Source: Setomelanomma holmii
Lineage: Eukaryota; Ascomycota; Dothideomycetes; Pleosporales; Phaeosphaeriaceae
Length of the DNA stretch: 64,000 nt
Assembly (NCBI GenBank): GCA_010015745.1
Contig: ML978197.1
Location: forward strand, 62,001-126,000
Reading direction: 5' to 3'
Shown piece after piece: positions 45,505 to 56,696 of the stretch; the stretch's first letter is position 1, and the number at the start of each line of letters is the position of its first letter. The notes under the pieces are model-generated. The model was given only the letters and a program-made list of their open reading frames with translations, ran no database searches and was not told where the DNA came from. The translations under genes were made by a program, and so were the position numbers.

Positions 45505-46035
45505 CTAGCGGTATCGACGTGTTTTGTGTCGATGATCATACCCGTAACTCGAATGCGAGTCAACTGTCCGCTTGTGTCCAACTTGTCTTTGAGCGGAACC
45601 TCTTGTGTTGCGGCAATCCCGCCGAGTTTGTAGCATCGATCGAGAATCCATGCGTCCTTCTCTCCGAGAAACGTCTGCGCGAGCCTGTGAGTTCAGATGG
45701 GCAATTTCCTTCCCTACAGCGCCATGCAGCTCAGCAACCTCGCAAGCGCTTAAATGGCATCGTGCGCTATCGAGCCATTCCATCACACTTTTCATTACAT
45801 AAATATGAGGATTTGCGCCGTAGCTGATGCATAGCACTATGGTTTCGCAGATGAGTTGCTAATGCTTTCTTTGGACCGGCCGCTGGGAATCTTCATGAAG
45901 ACAGGAGCTCATAGCAACGAGGAGATATTCCCAGACAGTAGTGGTACTGGCTGGTATTGTCGAGTTCAGATCAAGGCCATGCTCAAGGAATACCTGAAGC
46001 TCGGTGACTCGTGCTTCAACGATCATTCCCCCCCC
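45505..46035 (-). pseudogene. Out-of-frame C-terminal tail of the NLR gene
   Basis: Immediately past the NLR stop, another minus-strand frame continues in the same style: ELQVFLEHGLDLNS and ISYGANPHIYVMKSVMEW are ankyrin-repeat-like. It becomes in frame with the NLR if the 8-base C run at 46028-46035 (G run in the coding sense) had one base fewer. The tail has an in-frame TAG at 45861-45859 and then stays open to 45505. I read this as the former C terminus of the NLR, cut off by a homopolymer slip and since damaged by a stop. Confidence 0.6.
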
Positions 46036-49000
46036 AAGCTAATAGATCGATCCGGACACTCTCGAGCCATCCGCGATCTTGTTGAGTTTCGTAGACCTTC
46101 GTGATATCTGCGCCATGACGGAGGAATTCGCGCAGAAGATCCATCTGGTAATCGTGTGCTGTATCGTCTTCCCAGTTAATGCCATTCACAAGTGTGTGAA
46201 AGAACATTGTGGTCGTCGTTACTCCGTGAGCTTCAATGTTGGGATCCAAGCCAGCCAAAAATAGTCGTCTGAAGTAGTGTAGAGTATTGCAGGAGGCTTC
46301 TACCGTCGTATTACCCAATCGCGTCAATAAGCAATGCCAGACCGATGGATCTATTGTGAGCTGAGTGGTTAAGAACTGCTTGTTTAGGAAGATTAGAAAG
46401 ATATTCCAGATCCGTTCGCCGTCTGCCGTGTCCATCAAACTGCACATCCGATCTAAGAAGGCTTGTAGAGCAGAGCTCCCATCAATGGCGACTTTGGGAT
46501 TTGCCCCACAATGTAGAAGTAGCTCAACTACTGCTGGTGATGGGCTGTTTTTGGTGGGCTCGGTGATATCGTGTCGCGAGAAGCATCGGTACCACACTCC
46601 AGGTTCACGACGACCGTGCACTTCCCACTTCAAGCAGGAAGACATCGTTGCTTTTGGGCCAAGTGAACAAGTTATCGCATGCTTGAGAACGCGGTCAAGG
46701 TTGACCGTAATGTTTTGGTCAATTAGCTGATGACGCAGATATTCTGTGTGCCCAGTCGAAATTGCGACCCCAGTCATGAAGTTGTCAGGGCAGCATCTTA
46801 CGTGGCTCAGACCTAGCCTCTTATACGTAAGCTGGACCTGATCGAGAACCGCGAAGTAGTGTGCCGTCTCTCCTGTTTCAACAGCCGCCTGGCGTGCTAG
46901 ATCGACAGCTAATGCCAAGTCAGCGCGCGAAGAGGTTGCACTGTTGGAATCGGATCGACTGATGTACCAGAATTCCGCGACTAATGCGCGGCTGATAGAT
47001 GTGAAGACATGAACCTCCTTCATGGCCCAGCCTTCCAACTTCTTTCTCATGTGTCCTTGAATGAGGAAGTCCCGCAAGGTGCGATGCAAAAAGTCTACAG
47101 TAGTTTGAGGTCCAAGATTGATGCCAGAGGCAGGCTCCAAGAGACCCTTAAAACGTCCGTTGAGCCTCCTGTGGGTCTGATGTACCTTGCGTTGAATTTC
47201 GAATTCAGACCACTGATCTTCGGGGAGCTTGTTGTTGCACGTGGTTTCCCCTTGTTCTAGCAGGTAGTAGTGTATAATCTTCAGTGGTCTGTCTGTTCTG
47301 AGGGCCGCCATGAAAGTGTTTGCCATCCGGGTCCGATATATAGTGTCAACGGACTCTAGGATCTGCTCAAAAAATTGTTCGAGGTCCGATGATATGGCAC
47401 GCAAACGTTCATGCAGGATGGAGAGAGGATCTTCGTTGGTCAAGCCATCCCGGAGAGACCGTACGGCAAGGCGTACCCATAGAAAAACCCCATGTGCCCG
47501 ATCCCCAATATCCTGTACCAAACTTTCGAATAATTGAGGCTCGAAATCAATGTGCAGCAGTTGGTTTTGGAGGTTTTCCCGAGCAAACAACTCGATATCG
47601 TCTCTGGTTAGGTCGTGCAATCGAAGCATGTTTGTCATGGAACCACCGAACGCATCCTGGAATGCATTCCAAGGCCTACTAGAGAGGCAAATCTTCACGT
47701 TCGGGGCTGCGGAAAGTTTCCTCAGGGTGTCGATGACCTCCCAGCTATCACCATAGTACTCATCGAGACCATCGACGTGAAAGTAAAACTTCGTGGTGAC
47801 GGAACATTGCGCCACATATATGGCAAAGGCTTCTCGAAGCTCTGCTAATGTCCAAGGGGTGGACAGATCGATGTGGCGCAAGGATGACGAAGTGTTCCAT
47901 CTTGCAGGACACAGAACCGAAGTGAGTTCTGGACAAGCTCGAAGCATATGATAGAGTAGTGTTCGCAAAAGTCCCTCCAAGGACTTTTGCATTTGTTGGC
48001 CAGGATTCCAGAAAAAGAAGCTCGCTCTGACTAAGGGTAAGCCGCCAGCCCACACCCGAAGAAAGCGAGTTGTATTGACGTGGTCATAGAGATGTTTCAT
48101 CAACGTAGACTTGCCAGAACCTGAAAGTGAATCAGCTTATAGTTTAAAGACAAGTACGTACTTACCAGGTTTGCCTGTCACCCAGTATATGCCGCTGTCC
48201 TGTTGAAGCCATTTTGTGTACTGTATTCCAGATCTGGGATCGGAGGGTTCGAAATTGCAGGGATGGAAAATCCAGTCGAAAGTCTTTGTATGGGCGTATG
48301 TGATTGCTTCTTGGCGTAACTCCATGTACTCGTACCGGAGACTCGCAATGATCGCGAACCACTGAGATACTTGTTGAACTTTAGCATTGACGTCAGCGAG
48401 AACATCATGAAGCTTTGTCCAGTACGCATCGGTGTGCATATGAGCAAAGTTCGCTTGAATGCCCTGCAAATGTGAGTCCAAACCTCGAATCTGGTTGTTG
48501 ATCTTGCGAGAGTCCTGCGAATCTCTCTGCTCACGATCTGCTAGCAGATCCGTCACTTGTCTTTGGTAGCGACTGATATCGTGAGAAATATGACAACTTG
48601 AGCAATGAAAGATCTCACCTTGATTCAGACATCATGTGCATCATCATCTCTCCCCTTAGCATCTCCAACCTCGACTTTAAATCCTCGATTTGATCTTTCA
48701 ACCACACATACTTCAAAGCCTTTCGAAAGCTCTGCCATTTCGATGGCCTGTCCCGAGGACCGCTTGAGGACCGTTTCGTCTCAATAGCTTTGATCGCTGC
48801 CAAGAGTGTCTTGGCCACCTCATCACACTGAGTTGCAATTTCGGCATACGGTCCGTTGGAGTTGTTGCTTGACAAGACTCGACTGCTGAATTTTCGGAGG
48901 TCTTTGGATATAAGCTTTAGGTCAACAGTGTCGCTTGTGACGCCTGATGCCGACTTGTGGATCTCGCGACTCTTCGAAATCAGTATCGAGCTGAAAGAGA

Positions 49001-49064
49001 TGAACTGAACGATATTGCCGGCCAGCCCGATGGCCGCGAGGCTTTCCATCGTCTCAAACGACAC
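46016..49064 (-). CDS. Fungal NLR/STAND NTPase with Helo-like N terminus
   Basis: Three exons on the minus strand, 49064-48619, 48572-48166 and 48120-46016, with introns of 46 and 45 bases (GTGAGA and GTAAGT donors), give 985 residues. Residues 1 to about 150 start MESLAAIGLAGNIVQFISF, the pattern of the helical N-terminal domain of fungal STAND proteins (Helo_like_N). A P-loop GKPGSGKST spans the second intron (282-290), Walker B reads FHVDGLDEY (near 401), and ICLSSRPW is the usual sensor block of NACHT-type modules. The C terminus has weak ankyrin-like repeats (LLLHCGANPKV, EFLRHGADITKV). NLRs of this build oligomerise on ligand binding and signal through the N-terminal domain, often causing cell death. 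It ends abruptly at an 8-base homopolymer. It lies between two broken HET genes. Confidence 0.85.
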
Positions 49065-50233
49065 TCACCAACGATAGAATAGACTGTTGGCAGGTGATTG
49101 CGATGTGTATACTCAAGGTTATGAGACAGTTAGTGTTTCAGCCTTGGGCTATGCTGAACAGTGGCGAGGCATGATCGAGGGTTGTCGCAGTGGCGGAGCC
49201 TCTGCCATCGACCAATCATGCAGGTGGCTATCAGCTGGGCAGCTCACCAGAGGACCGTGCCACGAGTACGATATATCGTACATAACGACACGGCCAGTGA
49301 CCCTCGAGAGCCTCCGACAAGGGTTTACATTGCTAGAAAGTCAATTGTTCCGTGGGAGTCATACACTCCGCGCGTGGTGCAAGCTGTTGTAGCAAGGCGA
49401 AGGGAAACTAGCGGGCCCTTATAACCACCGCAAGGCGCTCATTTGTGTGTGTGTGTGCAGATTTGCATGTGCGACCAATGCCACGGTCATGCGCAAGGCG
49501 TGTCGGACTCATCCAACATTGAAGCTTTTTCGAAGTCGATGCATAAAAGCGCAATACGGCGCTGGAACATCTCAACTTTCCATTATCGTGATTTCGCAAT
49601 TTAGGGCACGCAAAATTGTACTTGTACTCGGTCGATATAGTGTGAAGATTTCAGAGAATGATCGTTCCATGCGCGAGGAGCCTGTGGCGGGGATTCGACC
49701 GCCTCACGCCATGCGACGTTGTCCAGACACTAGGACATCCCAATCAAGAGCTTTAATACTTTAGGATTCTGAACCCTGGTTACCTAATACAAGACGCAAT
49801 ACCACATCGATGCATTTCGGCGCTGCCAAGTTGCGTGGACTATTCTGATCGGTACGCGACGCGACGCGGCGTGCATGTTGATGTTGCTGGCTGTTGGATG
49901 CCGATTACATCAGCCCCTTCTCGACGCCCGCGGTAGGAAGGAGCACCTGCTTACCTCGCTTGAAAGTGGTTCATGATCACACACAAGCAGCATCAAGCGC
50001 ATCGCGTTTCCAGCTGCTCAAATTGAGTTGGGCGAGGATTGCGATGTGGAAAAATGGTTGCACTACGAACCGCGCAGAACAATGCATATTGGGAGTCTCA
50101 CATTGAAGCTTTGTATTGCGACTCTATGAGGTACTTGTTGTTTACATGTGTTTCAACAAGAAAGGATGTAGAAGTTGACCATCAACAGTATGACTTGATT
50201 ACATTCCAACATGACAAGAAAACTTCAGTCGAC
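49065..50233. other. No gene seen between NLR and partial gene
   Basis: Contains the NLR promoter at its left. A short GT repeat lies near 49446. Inverted GGCGG/CCGCC around an ATTCGA loop near 49686-49703 looks slightly tRNA-like but has no acceptor or anticodon arm. Open frames are short. Confidence 0.4.
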
Positions 50234-50535
50234 CTAGGTCGAACAGAGAGGCTGGCCATCGGGACCAGTGATTGGCGTAACGAAGAAATTGTCGGCAAGG
50301 AAGGTGTCCTGGTCACCAGCAATTGTGCTGGTAACATACAAGGCAATTTTGTACGTGGCAGCTGTGGAGCCACCAAAATAGGTGTTCGTGGCCACGAGCT
50401 GTTTCCACGAACTGGAAGCTGAACGCTTGTAATCGGTGACCGATGTTGAAGCACCGTCAACAGTAATGGGAACGGGGCTTCCTTCGATCCTCAAGTTGAC
50501 AGTAAAAGGCTGCGAGGTCGTGCTGACCGTCACAT
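50234..50535 (-). pseudogene. Orphan last exon of a lost gene
   Basis: A 302-base minus-strand exon preceded by a proper acceptor (TTACAACAG) and ending in a stop. It encodes about 100 residues rich in Thr, Ser and Val, with beta-sheet-like pattern (QPFTVNLRIEG, AATYKIALYVTSTI, DTFLADNFFVTP). This resembles the C-terminal domain of a secreted fungal wall or adhesin-like protein, but I cannot name the family. No upstream exon with start codon is found; AT-rich decayed DNA begins about 200 bases upstream. It is therefore a truncated remnant. Confidence 0.45.
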
Positions 50536-51864
50536 CTGTTGTAAGTGCGTGAGCAGCTTCAGTTAGAGGGTGCGATCAACGATTGTATTCAATTGTCTTT
50601 CTGTTGTCCATGTTCTGTGTGTCGGAGCTCTCATCTCTCGGATCAGTGCGGAAGATGCCTGCAGGGAAATGCCTGCTACAAATAGGATATTATGTGACTT
50701 CACCCCCGTGGTTACCTCTGTAGGATCTCTCACGATAGCGATTCGAGTTTGGTCGAATTTGAACTTCATAAGCGCTTTTAGACAAAACCTACTAATACTG
50801 CCTAAAACAAGTATAGCTAAGAAGCTTATTTGTATGTAAGGTTTGCCAAAACAATGTCTAAACGCTGCTACACCATGTTTGCAATAGTAATAACATCCTC
50901 AGCTGCTGCTTCAATCTTCTCCAACAGAGTTCTTTGTACAGCTGCATTATGTCTGCTCCTAGGTCAAGAACCTACTGCGTGTCGCGTTATTAGTGCAACA
51001 TGTAGCTCAAAGACAAAGTTTTTAACTTAGTTTAGAGATTTTGTAGATAGAACCTCGAGCGAGCGGCGCTTTGTAGTCCTTAAGAATCAGCTTCTACTTA
51101 GCAGAGTCTATTAGATTCTCCCTGTCTTTTCGCCTTTAACACTGTGTTGTTCGCTTCTGCTACAAGTAATCTCTATACTCCTTTAAGTGAACTTGCTGAG
51201 CACACAGTCTGCCTCTCTTCATACTCTGCTGGCCTAAGTTTTGGAACAGGACAGACTAAGTTAATGATGTAGGCCTCTAAGAATAACTAGCAGTAGCTAT
51301 GCGCTTTATGACAAGTCCTATTATCATCTCTTTCATATAAGCTGTACCAAACGCTAGCTAGGTCAATTTCAATATAGTCAGTAAAGTAGCTATGAATCAA
51401 GATTGAACTTTAAACAATCAAGGCAAGGCATCCTAAGTACACATTCTATTCTTCCATCAGCCGCTTGCGTGTTGCCGCGGTCTCATCAGTAACCTTAGAA
51501 CTATCTTCCAACGGCTGCAAGTCATATTTTGCGATACGTTCACGCGCTGCTGCTTGCTCTGCTTTGACATTCTAGCTCACCTCGAACCTTTTTCGCTTAG
51601 GCGCACCTCCTCTGCAGGCAGGCATTAGGACCGTAGCTTTTTTGTGTAAGCGAGGTTGGCAATAGAAGGATGGATGGACTGAGCAGCGCGCGACGGCTCT
51701 ATTTCTTCTTAAGCGCAATCGAAGCGCCTAGCGCAGCCAGGTCCCTACATAGCCTAAGTAACTAGTCAGATAAAACAGCGAAAAGGAGAATATGTATTTA
51801 GGTAATGATATCCTAAGTCATCAGTACCGCGTGCCTCTATATTGTTACGTATGCCGGTGCAGAC
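50536..51864. other. AT-rich decayed block, probable old mobile DNA
   Basis: From about 50760 the base composition changes sharply: many TTA, CTA and TAG trinucleotides, and stops in all frames. On the minus strand near 51625-51420 a readable stretch survives (RIAKYDLQPLEDSSKV, then TAATRKRLMEE) with TAG at positions where Gln or Trp would fit, and another near 50920-50830 (LEKIEAAAEDVITIANM). These look like a protein-coding element damaged by C-to-T changes. The family is uncertain. Both neighbouring genes lack their 5' ends toward this block. Confidence 0.45.
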
Positions 51865-53532
51865 TTGAGGGTTTTGCTCTGGATCGACTTGATATGCATA
51901 AGCCAGGATGACCCGGGCGAAAAGTCTCATCAAGTCCAGCAGATGCGAAAGGTGTACGCAAGTGCAAAACAAGTCGTAATCTGGATGGGACTTTCGAATC
52001 AATGGATCAAGGCCTTCATGAACGACTTCCCAAGAGTATCGGATCTGGCCAAAAGATGGATACCAAAGCTCTCCGGTTATGATTCAAATTGGAGAGGTGA
52101 AGACTGGCCTATAGAGTATGATGATTTCTGGATCGGTCTATACTATCTTCTGGATCATGATTGGTTTCGTCGCCTTTGGACTTTCCAGGAAATTGTGCTT
52201 GCCAAGAAGTCTGTCTTCATGTGTGGTGATCTGCATTTCGATGCTCTCGCATTTTTGAACTTCGTTCGCAATTCAATTGCGCAAGTGAACGGTTACCTAA
52301 TTTATAACGCCAGTGTTGCATCTCGTATACCCTCTAAGCCAAAAGTCTCGAGGCTAGCACATAATGCTTGCCGATCGATCGTAGATGCCCAAGGTCACTT
52401 AGGTGCTTGGAATAATGGATTCCAACCTCTCGCGATACCGCCACTCATGCATAGACTGCGTAACCTGCAGGTCACGGAGCCCGTAGACAGAACTTGGGCC
52501 ATTGCCGGACTGCTCCAGAAAGACATACAAACACGCCTTGAACCCTTTGTCGACTATAGCGAGCAAGGGCGCAAAGAGTATTGGAAAACGTATATCAATT
52601 TTGCAAAAGTCATCAGTGAAGTCGGCCAGTCGCTGGAATTTCTCAGTTTACCACCTTCGGCGAAGGGAAAAGACGGAAATTGGCCTTCGTGGTGCCCTGA
52701 TCTCACAGACATGGACGCGTGCGAGACGCTTATAGATGGTTTCTGGCATGCGCCGATCGAGCGCCGGGATCCTGGCATTGCCTCATTTTTTGACGGATGA
52801 AGGTCGTGATGACAGGAGCTCGCAGAGAAGGGCCGAGATTCGGGATCATCCCATGAAGTCTATCTCAATTTCCGAGCCCGCCAACATCCTACGTACTCGT
52901 GGCTTCATTCTGGACACGATATCGGAAGTTGTGGAAGATGCAAACTTGCTTGGGTCTGCGGACTATAGGATAATTCTTATTGGGATGAATGGACTGTGAG
53001 CAATTCCATCCACGCGGCTGCAGTCAGTGTCTTGGCTCGTAGTCTGCAACTTGCTCGCCGGACTGTCTATGGATCTGGAGATCACTTGAGTATCCTACCG
53101 CAGTACCTCATGTGTGTGCTTGCGGATTGTCGTCTCAGCAAGGATGTAGAAAGTGCTTACGCAGACGCTTGGATTGTTCTGATCACTCGAGGATTAACAT
53201 ACTACCATGATCTGGGCGGAGCTAGGGGATACCAAGATTGGTCGTGTCTTGTAGCCCTGATAAATATCACAGGACACTCCTTATTCGCCACCAGAGGTGG
53301 TCGCTTCGGCATCGCGCATCCCGGCTGCAAACCCGGCGATAAGGTCTGCACATTCTACGGCGGCGAGCCGCTGTATATCCTCCGTTGGCCGACAAAGGAA
53401 CTTGCTTCTAGTGCTGAGCATAGCGATGAGCCTGCAACGTATTGCGGCGCTGCTTTCATCCCGCACTTGATGGAGCAGCCTGAACGGGACGCTGCGCGGC
53501 TAGGACCAGTTGAAATGTTCAGCATCAAATGA
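51865..53532 (+). pseudogene. HET-domain protein gene, 5'-truncated and frameshifted
   Basis: Coding sequence starts abruptly inside the HET domain at LLWIDLICISQDDPGEKSHQVQQMRKVY; the earlier block with SYxWG is missing and the DNA upstream is AT-rich. The domain continues with QVVIWMG and RRLWTFQEIVLAK, then a long C-terminal region with WCPDL. The frame shifts near 52788-52793 in a run of six T, again near 52965-52970 (AGGAT where one more G would keep the frame, giving YWDEWTVSNS), and ends at 53532 after a normal-looking C terminus (CGAAFIPHLME). It has lost its start and carries two single-base indels, so it is a pseudogene unless these are sequence errors. It is the second broken HET gene of this island. 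Confidence 0.8.
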
Positions 53533-53687
53533 GCATATTGCTGGCCGCATCACGCGTCTCCGAGCGAGGAAAGACAACCAGTCCCATGATACAATCACCT
53601 GATCTCCTCTCGACAATTAGCAAACACACTTCATCCATATCTCAAGAACGAACCGCACCTCCACCCACCATAGTACCCTCCTGAACC

Positions 53688-53981
53688 ATGTTACCACCCT
53701 ACCAAATCAGAATCTACATCCAAAGAACTGGCCTCGACGAAACCACAGAAGTGATCCCGGGCTCTTACAACAGCTACCCAGAAGCGATGGGGGCTTTGGT
53801 CAGGGAGGTCAAAGCTTATATAGGAGAGGAGCACGCGCTGGGATTGGAGAGTCTTACTGATGATGATACGTGGGAACTTGGTTTCGATGGTGAAGGTAAG
53901 GACCCTGAGGACTTTGAGGTGTGGGCGAGGGCGGAGGTAGTGCCAGGCCGGTGGGGAGAGAGAAAAGGAGTTGGGTCCTGA
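53688..53981 (+). CDS. Small hypothetical protein
   Basis: 97 residues from the ATG at 53688, which follows a C/A-rich leader with ACC just before the ATG. It is acidic, with an ordered look: YQIRIYIQRTG, MGALVREVKAYIGEEHA and DDDTWELGFDGEG suggest an alpha/beta fold. No cysteine, membrane segment or signal peptide is present. I recognise no family. Composition and leader favour a real gene. Confidence 0.5.
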   Translation: MLPPYQIRIYIQRTGLDETTEVIPGSYNSYPEAMGALVREVKAYIGEEHALGLESLTDDDTWELGFDGEGKDPEDFEVWARAEVVPGRWGERKGVGS

Positions 53982-54573
53982 GGGAAGAAGCTGGAGTGTA
54001 ATATGCGAGTAGGTATGTAATATGGTTTTGTGGTGGACTTCGAGGTTGCAGGCGTGGTAGAGATAGCGATGAAGTCATGGTCGGACAGACACGTGAAGCT
54101 CATGGTGTTCGAGGTTGGCTACGACGTTGAGTTATGTGACTTCTGGCAGCCGTAAACCTTCGCCATGGCACGTTCAAGCTTGCATAACATATTGAAAATG
54201 AGACCTCATCAATGAGAGAAAGGTGACTATGCAGCTACCGTGTAGAAGAGGGTGCACAGGCTGCGAGTTTGGTAAGGACGCTAGAAGATAGAGCCTTCAC
54301 AGGTGTACACCCACGGTATGACATTTACCCTGTGTGTTTTGGTTCGTATTGGCACCCATCATTTCGAGAACATCCCATGATAGGTGTAAAACGTTATGTT
54401 GGTGTCGCTCAATCGGCGTCCAGATAACCTCCGCTTTAGCGCGCCCCACATGACGCTCGGCAAAACTTTCCACCGCCAAAATTTCCAAGCTGATCGCTCA
54501 AGCTTCGATTGCAGCTGCACAACCTACACTGCCGCTTCAGGTCGAATCTGACCACCTGTCCAGTGTCGCAAAG
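53982..54573. other. Intergenic, no gene seen
   Basis: Holds the 3' end of the small gene and the promoter of RRP8. No domain-bearing frame. Confidence 0.5.
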
Positions 54574-56274
54574 ATGTTCTCAGTACCAGGCTGGAACGTA
54601 TCAGCTCCAATCGCAATCCAAGTCGAGAAACCGAAACCCAAAGATCCGAATAAGCTGGGAAAGAAGGCGCTCAAGCGGAAAGAGAAGCAGGAGCAGCAGG
54701 TCAATGCAGAGAACATTGGAGAGCTGTGGGATAAAGTGACTCACGGCAACGCTGCCAATGTACAGGCCGTCGTGACACAGAATGGCGTAGAAGAGACAGG
54801 CGATAATGCGCAAGAAAAGAGAGGCAAGAAGAGGAAGAGAGGGAAGAGCAACAAGGACAAGTCACAGGCGCAAGACGACTCTGCGAAGTCAGAACTGGCA
54901 GACGCAGAGGCTCAAAATGGCTCGAAAGACGACGTAGTAGCAGACGCTGCTGTCGAGAAGCCTTCGACAATTGAAGGAGAATCGAAACGCGACAAAAAGA
55001 AGCGCAAGAAGGACCAAAAAGCACAACAAGACCAACCCACCCAATCCCCATCCTCAATCACCCTTACACAAGCCACCCTCCCAGCCCTCATTCCCGAACC
55101 CGCCGGCCTGACACCCCTCCAAAAATCCATGCGCTCCAAGCTCGCCAGCGCACGCTTCCGCCACCTCAACGAATCCCTCTACACCAAGCCCTCCGAGGAA
55201 TCCCTCACCTTATTCAAAGACGACCCCACAATGTTCGAAGACTACCACCGCGGCTTCGCGCAACAAGTTGAAGTCTGGCCTGAGAACCCCGTCGACAGCT
55301 ACGTGTCCAGCATCCTTGCGCGCGGAAAACTCAACTTGCGCGATCCGTGGAAAGACAAGAAGCGCAAGGACAAAAAAGGCATCAAGAACGCATCCGAAGA
55401 AGTCTCCTCAGCGCCAGAAAACACAGGAGTCAGAGCGACAGGCGATTCCAAACCCCTCCCACGCCACCCCAATTACCACGCCACAATTGCCGACCTAGGC
55501 TGCGGCACCGCGTCTCTCTCCTACCGCTTACAACCACACCTCAATGCACTAAAACTCACCTTACACTCCTTCGATCTCTCCAAACCCACCGGTCCCAGCG
55601 CCCCCTTAGTTACTGTGGCAGACATTTCCTCCCTGCCCTTACCACCAGGAAGCGTGGACGTTGCGATGTTCTGCCTCGCGCTTATGGGCACGAATTGGCT
55701 CGATTTCATCGACGAGGCGTATCGGATTTTACGCTGGAAGGGCGAGTTATGGGTTAGTGAGATTAAGAGTCGGTTCGGGCGGGTGGAGAGGAAAAAGGGC
55801 CCGGGGAGTGTGCCGATAAATAGCATCGGATCACTTAAGAAAGCCATGCCAGACAAGAAGAAGAAAGGGAAAAAGGATAAGGACAAGCCCGAGGAAGAAG
55901 GGATTGTTGATTCGGAGGATGAATCTGAACTTGCGCAGCGCGTCGATGGCGCGCAGGGACCTGAAGGCACGGACGTCAGCGCGTTCGTGGAGGTCTTGAA
56001 GCGTAGAGGTTTCGTGCCGGATGCGCTGCCTGAGCGGCAAAGTGATGCGATCGACTTGAGTAATAAGATGTTTGTCAAAATGCAGTTTGTCAAGGCTGCG
56101 CAGCCGGTCAAGGGTAAGAATGCGAAGAAGGACGAAGGGAAAGGCGCGAGGGATGAGAGGGGTATGAAGTTTGGTATGAAGGGGAAGAAGTTCGGCATCG
56201 TAGCTGAAGAGGAGGGTGTCAGTGACGAGGTGGAGAAGAAAGTGCTGAAGCCTTGCTTGTATAAGATCAGGTAG
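54574..56274 (+). CDS. RRP8: 25S rRNA adenine methyltransferase Rrp8
   Basis: A single-exon 566-residue protein. Residues 1-180 are rich in Lys, Glu and Gln and include several nuclear/nucleolar-type basic clusters (GKKRKRGKSNKDK, KRDKKKRKKD). The Rrp8 core begins at FRHLNESLYTKPSEE (about 205) and FEDYHRGFAQQVEVWPENPVD, which are diagnostic. The SAM-binding motif I reads IADLGCGTASLS (near 307) and is followed by LPLPPGSVDVAMFCLALMGTNWLDF and WVSEIKSRF. Rrp8 installs 1-methyladenosine on large-subunit rRNA in the nucleolus and takes part in pre-rRNA processing. A Lys-rich insert near 430-450 interrupts the domain. It converges with DDI1, about 420 bases apart. Confidence 0.95.
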   Translation: MFSVPGWNVSAPIAIQVEKPKPKDPNKLGKKALKRKEKQEQQVNAENIGELWDKVTHGNAANVQAVVTQNGVEETGDNAQEKRGKKRKRGKSNKDKSQAQDDSAKSELADAEAQNGSKDDVVADAAVEKPSTIEGESKRDKKKRKKDQKAQQDQPTQSPSSITLTQATLPALIPEPAGLTPLQKSMRSKLASARFRHLNESLYTKPSEESLTLFKDDPTMFEDYHRGFAQQVEVWPENPVDSYVSSILARGKLNLRDPWKDKKRKDKKGIKNASEEVSSAPENTGVRATGDSKPLPRHPNYHATIADLGCGTASLSYRLQPHLNALKLTLHSFDLSKPTGPSAPLVTVADISSLPLPPGSVDVAMFCLALMGTNWLDFIDEAYRILRWKGELWVSEIKSRFGRVERKKGPGSVPINSIGSLKKAMPDKKKKGKKDKDKPEEEGIVDSEDESELAQRVDGAQGPEGTDVSAFVEVLKRRGFVPDALPERQSDAIDLSNKMFVKMQFVKAAQPVKGKNAKKDEGKGARDERGMKFGMKGKKFGIVAEEEGVSDEVEKKVLKPCLYKIR

Positions 56275-56696
56275 TTGCATACGGGTATATGGCCTTCGCG
56301 AAATCGACATCAGTGAAAGCTGGACGGAATGAAAGACAAATGAAGCACGATTGCTGCGAAATACAGCCAAGGGGTCTGTGGGGTTTCACATGTCTCGATT
56401 CTGTTGCCTCTATGGGTGACTCAAGGGCTATGCCCATGCTCATCTTCTGAATGCCGCACGCTTTTGCCCATGTGTGTAGATAATACAATCGAATGATGAA
56501 GTCGTGAGCTCATGATGTCATGTCTCGTCATCTAGAAGAAACCACTTGACGAAGGAAAAAGCTTAACCAAATGAGCTGGAGATGACCACCCGAAGAGCTT
56601 CCTAGGGTATATGGGCTGGAAAGCCGTGGAGCAATTCTGCTTGTCCTGCGATACAGTGCGCTCAGCGGCATAAAGCTAGGTGCAGCATAAGTTGTT

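Noticed and set aside
49661..49760. tRNA-like stem-loop with an ATTCGA loop
   Set aside because: The arm has an eight-base loop and no matching acceptor or anticodon stem could be paired.
55521..56198. 225-codon frame antisense to RRP8
   Set aside because: Phe/Ser/Leu-rich complement of the Lys/Glu-rich sense strand; a coding shadow.
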